Both the position numbers and the translations under genes were made by a program. Source: Nageia nagi (Eukaryota; Pinophyta). Taken from it: a stretch of 64,000 nt of DNA. The DNA is taken from positions 119,784,001 to 119,848,000 of the forward strand of contig JBITNC010000001.1 in assembly GCA_050084985.1 (NCBI GenBank). The letters are read 5' to 3'. Below, in pieces: positions 33,491-44,529 of the stretch (its first letter is position 1; each line of letters starts with the position of its first letter). Under the pieces are notes generated by a model. That model was not told where the DNA came from. It did no database searches and saw nothing but the letters and a program-made list of their open reading frames with translations.

Positions 33491-35447
33491 TCAATTGCTT
33501 GTGCTCACATTGCTAATGGTATCGTGGTGGCTCCTAGCACTCCTAAAACTCTTAGACCTAAAGGCAGTCCTACTCAAACTCAAATTATTTATCCTAGTTT
33601 ATTCTTCTAGTACCACATGTTATATCTAAAGATAGGCTTTCCTATTGGTCAAATCTTCAATCTTCTTGTTATGTTCTAACACACAATCCATCATACCAAT
33701 GAAGTCCCTATCATTGGAAGCCTTATGCATCTTCCATAAGGTATCCACACACTGCTCCAAGGCTACCAACCTAACCTTCAACCCATCAATTTAACCATAA
33801 TTGGTAACCACATCCTCCTTTAGTCTTGTTAGTTCCTCCTAAACTTGTTTTCTTACCACCTTTTTTGAATCTAGGTCCAACTATATTTGATCTACAAAAT
33901 CAAAATAATGACAACATGTTAATCATATTATTTTTTTGTAAGTACTAACTTATAGGTGAATAAAGAAGCACACTTAATCAATCATTTTTAATTTATTTTT
34001 GGGTCTCCATAATGGGAATACCAATGGGTACATCCCATCCACATTTCTCCTCCTACTAGGGTGCATCATCCATTCATACATCTTGTTCCTCCTCCTCCTC
34101 ATCCTTACCTTCTTCCTCTTTTTCATCTACCTCACCTTCAATTGCCTTCGCTAAATGTTGCAAACCATACAAACCAAGGGGATTTGATCTTTCTCTATCC
34201 CATCATTCCAAGTATTCTTGATTTAATTAAGGCCCATTCAATGCCTAAACTCCATCATCATCTATATTACTTCTTGAGCGAAGATCTTTGGGAGTTTCCA
34301 TTCCTATTCCCACATAGGAGGAGTCTCAAATAGATTAAGGTCATGGTCCCTATACCTTCCTATTAGCACAACAAACTTGCATTCAAAAGGAATCCCTTAC
34401 CTCTTCCCAAATTACCTCTTCACCCTCTCTAGTTTGTAGATCTCAATAAATGTCTTCCATATCTACAAGTTGTAAGGAGTCTATTTCCAATCCAACTTAT
34501 GTGGCTCATTTTTCCATTATGGAAAACCTGTGTAAGGTCTATAAAAGACATCTCTTGCAAAAGCAAATTTATATTTTAGAATTATTTCTTAACTAGTAAA
34601 CATAAATTAAAAAATAAAAATTGTATGGTAAATTACTTACCATCCATCAAACCATCAATAACCTTGTGGTATGCCTTCACAATCTTATGAACCTGTGTGA
34701 TCTTCCTAGTCTTATCCCACCTATACCACATGGGATGTTCAGGAGCTATGCTATGAATAGGAAGTTCTCTTGGTTGAACCAATGTAATGTGTTCATATTC
34801 CCAATACTAAAGCACAAATGAGTGTTTCTCCCTCTTCCCATTTTTCTAAACCATAATAAAATTATGTAAATCATAATAGGTTTAGGATATGATATATGGA
34901 ATCTAAGCATATTGTATACCCTGATTCATTTGGTATACACATGTACAAACCCAAGTGGGAACACCTCATGGTTCTTATTTAGATAGAAAATGTTGTTAAT
35001 ACAGATGACCATAATCAACTGCATCCTCCTTAACCTCTTCATATTACCTTTGAATATATGATGAAGGTAGGCACCTTTCTTTCCCTTATGGTACTCCTTT
35101 AGCCTAATCAACCACTTTGTAGTGTCTTTAAACTATGCATCAATCATACCCTCCTCAAAGTAAATTGGATGCCCTTTTATAAGAACCTATAGAATCATAT
35201 GTATATCCTCTAGTATAATGGTGATCTCACCTATAGGCAAGTGAAAGGTGTTGGTCCTCTTCAATCACCTCTCCATCAAGGTTGTGAGCAATTCCTTATC
35301 AATCCATACAAATGATGTATGAAGTAAGTACCCCATACCCATATGTTGTAATACACCAAGCTTATCATCTATTAACTTTTCCTACCATGCTATACACTTC
35401 TTTGAACTCTGAGACATAAGCTTGGGATCCATCAAGATTTAATGACA
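33491..35447 (-). pseudogene. PMD gene, intron-containing, antisense within the 31-42 kb element
   Basis: The first ATG in the exon is at 35432 (MDPKLMSQSSKK), after an acceptor-like TTGTAG ending at 35448. The PMD core is plain: 'ELLTTLMER', 'TNTFHLPIGEITIILEDIHM' and 'LIKGHPI' near 35300-35170, followed by 'LKEYHKGKKGAYLHHIFKG'. Farther down are an eroded linker, a basic K/R-rich run near 34090, and 'YPLVFPLWRPKNK'. An 82-nt intron (33892-33973) has acceptor TTTTGTAG|ATCAAA, and a coiled-coil exon with 'FIGMMDCVLEHNKKIEDL' ends at TGA 33491. Coiled coil, intron place and C-terminus match 20757-21505. Stops are mostly TAG/TGA from CAG or TGG/CGA. Host PMD proteins act in the nucleus; no function is shown for this copy. 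Confidence 0.78.
33892..33973 (-). other. conserved intron of the PMD pseudogene
   Basis: On the minus strand the junction reads GATTAA|GTGTGC ... ATTTTGTAG|ATCAAA. The paralogue at 21025-21113 reads GAATTAA|GTAAGT ... TTCACCAG|ATCAAA. The same exon ends and a similar length (82 against 89 nt) show a shared ancestral intron. Confidence 0.65.
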
Positions 35448-36928
35448 CTACAATGATAAACAATCAAAGGTATGTGTTAGTCATTTGGAAAATGTATTTA
35501 GATCATACCATAAAAATTATATTTTTTTTATTGTAAGCACACATTAACAATAACCATAGCTGGAAACACATTTTCCTCACTAGGAAACCCTTCTTCCATA
35601 TTAGCATCGATGCTCATTCCAGTTCCCGTGCTAGGCCTCCTATGGTCAATTTTTTCAAAACTCAAAGGCATAATACTTACCACCCCCCCCCTATCCCCTA
35701 AAAACATGTTTTGGAACCTAAAACCTACCTATAATACTAAAATTATGTAATCCCTAAGTATAAGACCCTAACCCTATAGTATCTAGCCAATTTTACCTAT
35801 TTTACACCTTAATTTCTAAAGCAAATAAATTATAATAAAATGGTTCTCAAAATATACCACATGCATAGAAACTTGGTTGCATTGAAGCAAATATGCCCAA
35901 TGGTTGTCCTAATCTATAATCTTCATCATGAAAATAAAAATAAGTTATATTCTTTCTAGAATGCCAAAAACTAATCTAAATCAATGATCCAAACACACAA
36001 AACTACTTACCTCATAATGCAAGCCATCCAAAGCACTCAAATCCTCTCTACTATGATCACTCTTTCCTCTTTGGACCAAATTCAAATTCCAAATAGTAAA
36101 TATGTAAATAAAACCCAATTTAACCTACTTAAAATCCAAATTAGGATACCTTTAATGAGGTAGACAATAAACGATGGCCACCTTGTACTCCCACACTAGT
36201 CAAGACATAATATTTCCTTTTATCTTACTAACTGAAGTCATTACTCCAAAATTTGAACACCAAATTCATTATATATATTAGCATCTATACTGATGTTAAT
36301 GCCTATGATGGCCACTAACACTTGCACTACCATTCCTTAACATCTACCTCCTTACCTTGGAAATCATGCACCCTCTTCCTGAATGTGGTCTAAAAATTAG
36401 TATAAGACTAACATGTATTAAAGAATGAGGTTATTGCAAGAATGAATAGACATCTAATCAAAGAACAATACATTCCTCACATGTTTGATCTTGGGTTTGA
36501 CCTATTAGTCATATGATTCAACACTCTATTAGCATTTATTAGGTATAAAAATATCATTTTTAGATTCATAAATTATGTTACACAATGCAATTACAATAGT
36601 ACCAACATACAATTCTTTTTTGTTAGAACCATCACTAAAGCTAGCATGGATACTAGGATACAAAGGCATAAATTAGGTCAAATCAACACAAATCAGCATA
36701 GTGGGTAAGATACAAAAAGTATTTATATCCTTATCTACACTTTGCATTTAATCATATCCATGATTGGAAAACAAACCAATCATCATGAAGTCACCTTTTT
36801 TGGTTGGGTATTAACTAACCATCACATTTAAATCACATCTATTAATGATGCAATCACCTCAAGATGATGATAACATATCATGTAATGGGGCATGTACCTC
36901 ATGATTGTTATTGTATAAAATTTATTTA
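35448..36928. other. AT-rich spacer upstream of the PMD pseudogene
   Basis: No certain gene. On the minus strand, 35672-35550 can be read as a possible first exon (MPLSFEKIDHRRPSTG...), but it contains the short word AGCATCGATGCT that recurs through this element, so coding is doubtful. A run of nine C lies near 35683. The stretch 36797-36925 resembles 41030-41260. Confidence 0.35.
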
Positions 36929-37695
36929 TGCATTTAAATAAATACATTTTCTTGAACTAATATACACCTAGAATATTTAATTTAATGATATCAATGTTTA
37001 TCTCAAATATAATCATAATATCAACAATTATCTTGAATATCGTTATGTATTATGGAATAACCCTATTTATGTAGGTACACATTGACCTAAGGAGTAGGTC
37101 ATATTATTATCTGTATAAATAGGAATCTAATAGTAAGTCCACATCAAGGAGATACATGAGCCCATATCTAGTCTTGGTGGTGGCAATCCTTTAGATGTAT
37201 TTTGATGCCACCACTCAAGGCTATGATTTTTGTACTTCCTTATGCAAGCTATTCTGACACTAATGATTAATGTGGATATCATATCATTGATCAAAACATT
37301 TATATGCAAATTATTGACTTGATTTGAAAGCAAATATCACTCTAATGAAGGTTACCGATGCTCCTTATTCATGCCAAATACACCATTGGTGCTCCTCAAA
37401 TACAACATATAAATCACTTATGGTCCTCTTTTCATTGTATTTTAGGTTATAGCTTTTGGAGCAGGATTTCTCTATTGTCCACATATCAAACATATCATCA
37501 TTCTTTGATGTTAGGTATGCTTCATAAGGTAAGTATACAAATTATAGTTCTTGATTGGTATTGTTATCCTAATTCTAAGTGGTTATCTTCTTCATTTGTT
37601 TATCTATATGATCTAAATTGCTATTCATAGCTTAAAATAGGTATTTTGGGTCTTGTAATTATTTATTTGTTTGCATACTCAAAATATCTATAAAT
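36929..37695 (+). repeat. left terminal repeat of the gag-only element
   Basis: Begins near TGCATTTAAATAAATAC and ends near AAAATATCTATAAATA. It contains the 230-base stretch missing from the right copy. Exact ends are uncertain. Confidence 0.65.
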
Positions 37696-37733
37696 ATTTG
37701 ATGAACCCAATGTGAATCTTAACTTCTAAAAAT

Positions 37734-38586
37734 ATGAACAATTCATTAGACCTTTTATCATTAAATCAATCAAAGCTTGAACCAACTAAAAGAAAAAGAA
37801 AATCATGGAAAGGTGTAACATCAATAAGAAAAAGTGCTAGGTTAAATAAACATAGTGTCCCTTTGGCTATCAAAACTAATATTCCTAATGATGAATCTTA
37901 TCATGGAGATTTCAAAAGATAATGATAACCCTAGTAAAATAAGCATAAATATAACAGATGATGAATCTTATCATGGGGACTCAAAAGACAATGAGAGCCT
38001 TGAAGAAGAAATAATCCAACCTTTTAAAAATAAATGTAAATTAGCCCTTTATTGATCTAAAAAATCTAATAATCTAAATCTAATAAAAAATAAATTAAGG
38101 TTAGTGCAAGAATTCATAAAGCTCCCTAGGGTATTCTATAATTTTACTAAAGATCTTACCATACCTCATTTATTTCATATCATCTATGAATTTTTGACCA
38201 AAAGCAATTTTAGGTCACCTTCTAGGATACTATTGGCTAAGCCACCCCTCTTGTCATACACCTTAACAAGTCAAATTAGGACCATATATGATCTAAATCT
38301 TATTGAAATGGACCACCCATGGCCCATTTTTCCTATAGAAAGCCATGTTAATTTTTGTATGCTTTGTCCTTCTATCTCTGAGTCAAACTTTCATCAATCT
38401 ATATCATCCTTAACACTTGTAAAAAATTTAAAAGTTCATGAATCAATAACATTAGAAGAAACTAATTATAAGCATTCGGATGATGAGATGGTTGAATTAA
38501 ATGATGAGTTAGATAATGAATCAGAAATAGAATTTGAAATCAATCCTGTAGCACAAGGACTTTTCAAAAAGCTCAAATATGTGTAA
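37734..38586 (+). pseudogene. pre-gag / N-terminal gag region of the gag-only element
   Basis: The first part (37734-37922) is basic and ends in 'IRKSARLNKHS', a motif type common near the start of plant gypsy gag proteins. After two stops and frame changes, 38104-38586 stays open for 160 codons, including 'LLAKPPLLSYTLTSQIRTIY', an acidic linker and 'NPVAQGLFKKLKYV'. It probably continues into the gag core at 38811. No enzymatic motif is seen. Confidence 0.55.
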
Positions 38587-38810
38587 GATAGGTCATCATA
38601 AGAGAGTTGGATAATCAACTAATTCAAGAATGGAGAGATCAAAATGGGAGATTCACTCTTAAGACACTTGAATATGAGAATGAGAAAGAAATTGAAAAAC
38701 TTGATCCCATAGAGAAAAATAATAACAATGAAACTATGTGAAATGAAAAAGGAAAATCAGAGAAAAGGATGGCATAATTCAAAGAAATGGTTGAATAATT
38801 AAAGAGGTTA

Positions 38811-39703
38811 ATGCTATTAAGTAAAGAAAAAGAAGGTGAACAGTTAAATGAAAGGCATCCCTTTTGTGCGAAAATAAAAGGAAAAACATGGAAAGGGGAA
38901 GACATAGATTTTTGCAAATATGATGGCATTAGTGATCCAAGGATACATATCACAATTTTTGAAGAAGCAGCTTGTAGTCATCAACATGATGAAGATATGT
39001 TAGCTAGATTATTTCAACTTAGTTTAGGGAAGGAATCTTCTAAATGGTTCTATAGTCTTGAAAATCAAAGTATCACTAACTATGAGCAATTAAAATGAGA
39101 ATTCATAAATCAATATCAACATAATATAAAAAGAAAACCAACCCTTGTCAATTTAGCAAGAATGAGATAAGGTGAAAACCAATCATTTGAGGAATTTGTA
39201 AAAACATGGTAGAAAATAGCCACATTCATAAAGTTAAATGAAAAAGAGATAAAGCATATGTTAATCAAATCCCTTAGAGATGAGATGATATTAGAATTCT
39301 TCAACTATCTAGAGAAACCCCTCTTTAAGATGATTATGTCCATGATTCAAAAAGAGAAGCACCTAGTAAAAATCAGTTATTGGAAACTTAAAAAAAAGAA
39401 AAGAAACTATTAACTATGAAAATGATAGCAATAGTTACAATGTCGAAAGAAACATCTTGTCCATCTAAGAATAAAACCCCTAGAGGATACACGAAAATTA
39501 CAAAATATCATGATGAATTGTTTCAATCATTGCTTCAAAAGGGTTTGATCCAATTACCACCCATGATTCAAAAGGTCACTAAAACTATAGGTGGATTTTA
39601 TGGGTATCATAGAATTCATGGACACAAAACATGTGAATGTAAAAAGTTTAAACATGTTGTCCAATACTTGATAGATAAAAAAGTGATATCATTAAAAAAA
39701 TAG
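38811..39703 (+). pseudogene. gag core and zinc knuckle of the gag-only element
   Basis: The capsid-like part reads 'DIDFCKYDGISDPRIHI', 'LFQLSLGKESSKWFYSLEN' and 'NQSFEEFVKTW'. After a frame change, 39416-39703 has a Tat-type knuckle 'YGYHRIHGHKTCECKKFKH' followed by 'YLIDKKVISL', the same layout as the Tat element gag at ~15160, with the first cysteine replaced by Y. Stops at 39099, ~39170 and ~39210 are each one transition from Q or W codons. It would have formed particles. Confidence 0.75.
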
Positions 39704-40488
39704 GAAGATAAGAAAAAGGCTTCTGTACATGTGGATAATGAGAAATTGGGGATTTACAAGAACCCCATGCCATGACATAACATAGCAATATTATATACAC
39801 AAGACAATATGATGAAAAAGCCCATTATCATAGGAGCACAACAAGGAAAACATCAAAATGAAGCCAACACTAGTGGGGGCACAGGAACCTCTAGTGATGT
39901 CATTTGGTAAACATGCATGATCATACTAACACTAATAGAATTGATAGTAGGATAGATGAACTGATCAATGTCATGATGAAAAAAATGGGAGATCATTTTG
40001 ACATCATATTAGGAGTGTTGATGCTCTATTTTTGTAAATAATGGGTCACCTATGATCCTCTTTCATAGCCAAATTTTGTCAAACTAAAAAATTAAAGATT
40101 GCCCCTTAGCATGGAGTTTCAACTCCTAGATCATTATATCTTTTCAGGTCTCTTGGCGTAGAGTTTTAGCTCTCATATCATCGTAAAATACATATCACAA
40201 ATAATAACATAAAATAAACAAAAATCATCTCTTATATATCATAAAAAGGTTAATAATTTTACAAAATCTCAGCATGGTTGAGTAATCATCATGTACATAA
40301 AAGCTATAGTCTCCTAGAAGGACCTCCTCCCCCTACACTAGAACTAGTAGCCCTGCTAGAGCCACTACCCCTACACCTAGCCTTGTATTTTTTGGCCCTC
40401 ACTTTTTCTTCTTCTTCTTATCTTTGAACCTTATGTAGCTTCATGTAAAGGTCATGGATCTACATTTGAGCTCTTAGATATTTTATTT

Positions 40489-41024
40489 TGGCATTTAAAT
40501 AAATACATTTGCTTGCACTAATATTCACCTAGAATATTTAATTTAATGATATCAATGTTTATCTTGAATATAAGCATAATATCAATAATTATCTTAAATA
40601 TTATTATGTATTATGGACTAACCCTATTTATGTAGGTACACACTGACCTAAGCAGTAGGTGATATTATTATCTATATAAATAGAGATCTAATAGTAAGTC
40701 TACATCAAGGAGATACATGATCCCATATTTGGTCTTGGTGGTGGAAATCATTTAGGTGTCTTTTGACATCACCATTCAAGGCTATGTTTTGTGTACTTCC
40801 TTATGCAAGCTATTCTAACACTGATGATTTCTCTAGATATCATATCACTAATTGAAACATCTATATGCAAATTATTGACTTGATTTGAAAGCAAAGAGCA
40901 CTGTAAGTGGTTATCTTCTTCATCTATTTCTTTGTATGGTCTAAATTGCTATCCATAGCTCAAAATAGGTATTTTGGGTCTTGTAATTATTTATTTATTT
41001 GCATGCTCAAAATATTTATAAATA
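40489..41024 (+). repeat. right terminal repeat of the gag-only element
   Basis: Partner of 36929-37695, shorter by an internal deletion. It ends near AAATATTTATAAATA. The following bases (41030-41260) resemble what lies before the left copy. Confidence 0.6.
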
Positions 41025-41608
41025 ATAATGATTAATAGCATATCTCTCTAAGTCACCTTTATTGCTTGGGTATGTATGTACCTCATTTAATGATGTTAAC
41101 ATATAAGGTTTTATTGCATGTGTTCCATCAAGAAATGAGGCATGTACCCATGATGATGTGGACACACCTTTATCATGATTTTGTATGTATGTTTCCAAGA
41201 ATAAAACATTGAGTATTTTTATATTTATTATTTTCAAGATGATGTATATATATTTTATTAATTTCATCCTTGATCCATTATTTCTATATCATTTGCAATG
41301 AAATGTTATGATGTTTACTCTTATTATCATTACCATATATTTTATGAGTTAACAATCATATATATTCTTGGAAGTTGGTATTTTGTCTCTCATTTTTAGG
41401 TTTAATTCTTTACTCTTGGTTGATTCTGCTTCATGCAATCCATTACATCTCACAAACAAGGCAAAGAGGGGGTAATACATATCATCATTTATTGATGATT
41501 TAGATAGTTCTACAATTAAACCAAGGCAGTATCAATTTTTTCTTCTCTTTAGCTTTACTTCCTTTGCATGCATAATATCATTTCAAGATTCAATTCCATT
41601 ATACTTAC

Positions 41609-41623
41609 AAAAGGGGAATTTAT
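41609..41623 (+). promoter_or_regulatory. polypurine tract of the 31-42 kb element
   Basis: AAAAGGGGAATTTAT directly before the right LTR start TGACAC. Confidence 0.6.
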
Positions 41624-42388
41624 TGACACATAAAAGTGATCCCCTTAACATGGTCCCACTTAGGTGTAACTTTACATATATATTTAATCACATTTAGTCA
41701 TATTTAAATCATATTTTACCTTATTATCATACATTTATCAAGTTGTGTTCTTATTTTTATGTTATGTATACTGGTACAACTTCAACCTCTATACAAGGGA
41801 TCAAATGGTGATATCACATTTGATATAAATGTGGGTATCTCTAACCTATGGAAATCATGTCAAGATTACATTTCGATACTTGATACCTTACACTTGGGTA
41901 TTTCTAAATGTTGCCTATTGAGACTAGAATCTTGTTATCACCTGAGTGAATATTTTTCATCCATCTTCATGACCATATAGTTGGTTTGACTTATAATCAT
42001 ATTTGTTATCATTAATCCTTATTTTTGGACCTCATTCTATCAGAATGCTAGCACCCATGCTAAAGTGCATACCCATGCTGATTCTTTTAATCCTTGTATC
42101 CATGCTAAGATTCCTTCTATAACTGTTCATGGTGTTTGTAGAGCAAGATCACCTCTCTTTGATAAGTTCATCCTACATATCCTCAACTAAAACATAGGTA
42201 ATAACACATATCTATTTATCCTACACTTGATTCCTTTCTCTTTAGTGTGTGCATTTATTTCACATCTTGACATCAATGTAATTTGTGATTCTATTATTGT
42301 ACTACTATATTTATATTTTCCCTGTTATTCATGTATGTTTATTTAAGTTAATTAGATTAAGTAATACATACATAAATATTTATGTGTA
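41624..42388 (+). repeat. 3' LTR of the 31-42 kb element
   Basis: Partner of 31015-31748, slightly longer, beginning TGACACATAAAAG. Confidence 0.7.
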
Positions 42389-44529
42389 TTTAGTTTATTT
42401 AATCCAAAATCATAGGTGTACCAAAACACATATCAATACAACTCTTTGTAATAAGTAATCTTTTGAAGTATATCCATATTTTTTATTTCAAGTTAATCAA
42501 CTGAATGAAGAAATCTAGATTTGATTTTTTTATCCTCCTCAAACCAATTTGAGTATGGCATATCAACTTATTTAGGTATTTTATTAATCTCTTAATATTT
42601 TGTAGGATCATCTTGGTCACACTCATTTTCAACTAACATGTCATCATCCTCATCAAGGTCTACTATGTTATCAATTTGTTCAATCTATATAGGTGGGTCC
42701 ATGACATGATTTTTGGTACTTTTATCACCTATGTGAGCTTCCTAATGAAGCAAGTCCTATAATATGACAACTAGGACAATGTTCACACTAATGTTTTTAT
42801 TTGCACTAACATTCTCCTGATGAATTTATGCTTCTACTTGTGACTGAGGGATGATTGAAAGAATTTTAACTACATTTACTATCTAAGGCTCAACATCCAT
42901 GCTAGGATGAGCATCTACGTGGGGATTAGGAATATCAAATGGTCTAATATTTTGTATGGTTTTTTATTTATGTATGAAAAAGCCTAAATTTATCTCACCC
43001 AATATGAGATTCATACCATCGGGAAGTGGATGTTCCTCAAATATGGGTGTCAATATGTTGTTTATGTTTAATTATTCATAGGAGTTTAGCCTAAGTGAAA
43101 CTAATACACATAACATTTAAGTATGGATATCCAAGTTGTTTAACTCAAATAAATATAAATTAATAATAAAAATGAATATATAACAAAATATGGCATTAGT
43201 ATAATAGTGAAATAATAGAACTAGGATTTTATTGAATCAAGATTAAAAAAAAATGAAAGTATGCACTAAAGAGACTGGAATAAAGTGTAAGATAAATACC
43301 TATTTTGTCCCTACATGTGATGGAGTTGATTATATGCATATAAACTTTTTGAAGTGAATTAACCTTGATGTGTGAACCCCATGGATAACATTAGTAAGAA
43401 GATCAATGCGGATTATTAGATCAATGTAGGCATTAAGTCATATAATAACAACATGTGTAAACACTTCAGCATGGATGCTAGGGTTCTCAAGGAGTAGGAT
43501 TCACAACCAAGGATTGATCACAATAGATATGTTGACAAGGTGATCCAAACATATAACTATGGATGGATGGATGATAGATATGCTCAAGTGATAACAAGAT
43601 TTCAATCTTAATAGACGGTATTTAGAAACACCCAAGAATAGGGTACCATCTATCAAGATGTAAATCTTGATTACTATCCTAGGTTAGACATACTTACATT
43701 TATATAGGAATGAATTTCCACCAAATGGACCCTCATAAAAAGGTTGAAGCCCATGTTGGTGTACCTAACATAAAAATAAAATACCACCTAAGATAAGTGT
43801 AGCTCTAGCCTCAAGCTATGAAATTTTGATTTTATGCATTGCTAGTGACCTCAAGTGGTTCATTATATTTTTTTATGTATTTCCTAATTGCAATTAGTTT
43901 GACTCCATATGGGGTGTGTTAACTCCACCCACATTTTTTTATAAAGGATTTTTTTATATTAATATAAAAAGAGCTCTTACATCCAAAAAAAATGATTATA
44001 AAATGACTATGATATTATACCTAAGAGGGATCACATTAGGGGGACCAGATTTAGGTTTTAACAAGTGTTTCATGAGAATATAAAATTTTAATAATTACCA
44101 CATAATCATTTGGGAAATTATCACTTACTATTTTAATCTTAATCTTTGAGATAGCACAAGATCATTCATGCATTATTCATTCCATGTTGATATAAATGAA
44201 ACCATCCTAATTCCTTTTGGTAGATATTCCCTCTTTTTAACTCATCATTTTGATTTGTGCTTACTCTAATGATTTATGATTAGTAGTTATATTTTCATTT
44301 TAATAGATTATAGTAAATGATTCTTTAGTTAATCAGAGATCATCATATTCTTTCATGTCTCTCATAGTTATTTAAATGATATTCTATGATTGTTAATTTG
44401 TATTTTATGTATATATCATTTAGTAATCATGTATTTAATGCTCTAAATAGTTCTTGTTATGGTGTTCGATAATAATCAATAATAATATGAGGAGTAATTT
44501 ATCATTATCTGTAATGCATCTACCTATTC
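42389..44529. other. no gene seen
   Basis: AT-rich sequence with many stops in all frames. It contains three copies of the CATGCTAGG / AGCATGGATGCTAGG word (near 42890, 43470, 43750) that also occurs within 31-42 kb. Nothing else was recognised. Confidence 0.4.

Larger units (their letters stand above)
36929..41024 (+). mobile_element. gag-only LTR element (TR-GAG type), nested
   Basis: Direct repeats 36929-37695 and 40489-41024 share long near-identical runs ('gaatatttaatttaatgatatcaatgtttatc', 'catcaaggagatacatga', 'ggtattttgggtcttgtaattattta'). The right copy lacks ~230 bases present at 37345-37573. Between them, on the plus strand, lie only gag-type frames (37734-39703) and no protease, RT or integrase. 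Elements with LTRs and gag alone are known as TR-GAG and need another element for enzymes. No polypurine tract or target duplication was recognised. Confidence 0.6.
31015..42388 (+). mobile_element. old LTR element carrying an antisense PMD pseudogene and a nested element
   Basis: Long, diverged direct repeats at 31015-31748 and 41624-42388 both begin TGACAC and stay alignable for ~740 bases (for example 'TCCCACTTAGGTG', 'atacaaggg', 'tcatgtatgtttatttaagttaatta'). A polypurine tract AAAAGGGGAATTTAT abuts the right copy, indicating plus orientation. Inside are a short gag-like fragment (32500-32610), a PMD pseudogene on the minus strand, and the gag-only repeat element at 36929-41024. No pol was seen, so it is either non-autonomous or heavily deleted. 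No clear primer site or target duplication was found. Confidence 0.7.

Noticed and set aside
35550-35672. First exon of the PMD pseudogene at 33491-35447
   Set aside because: A short frame with a possible splice context exists, but it overlaps a dispersed repeat word and has no counterpart to compare; left as unsupported.
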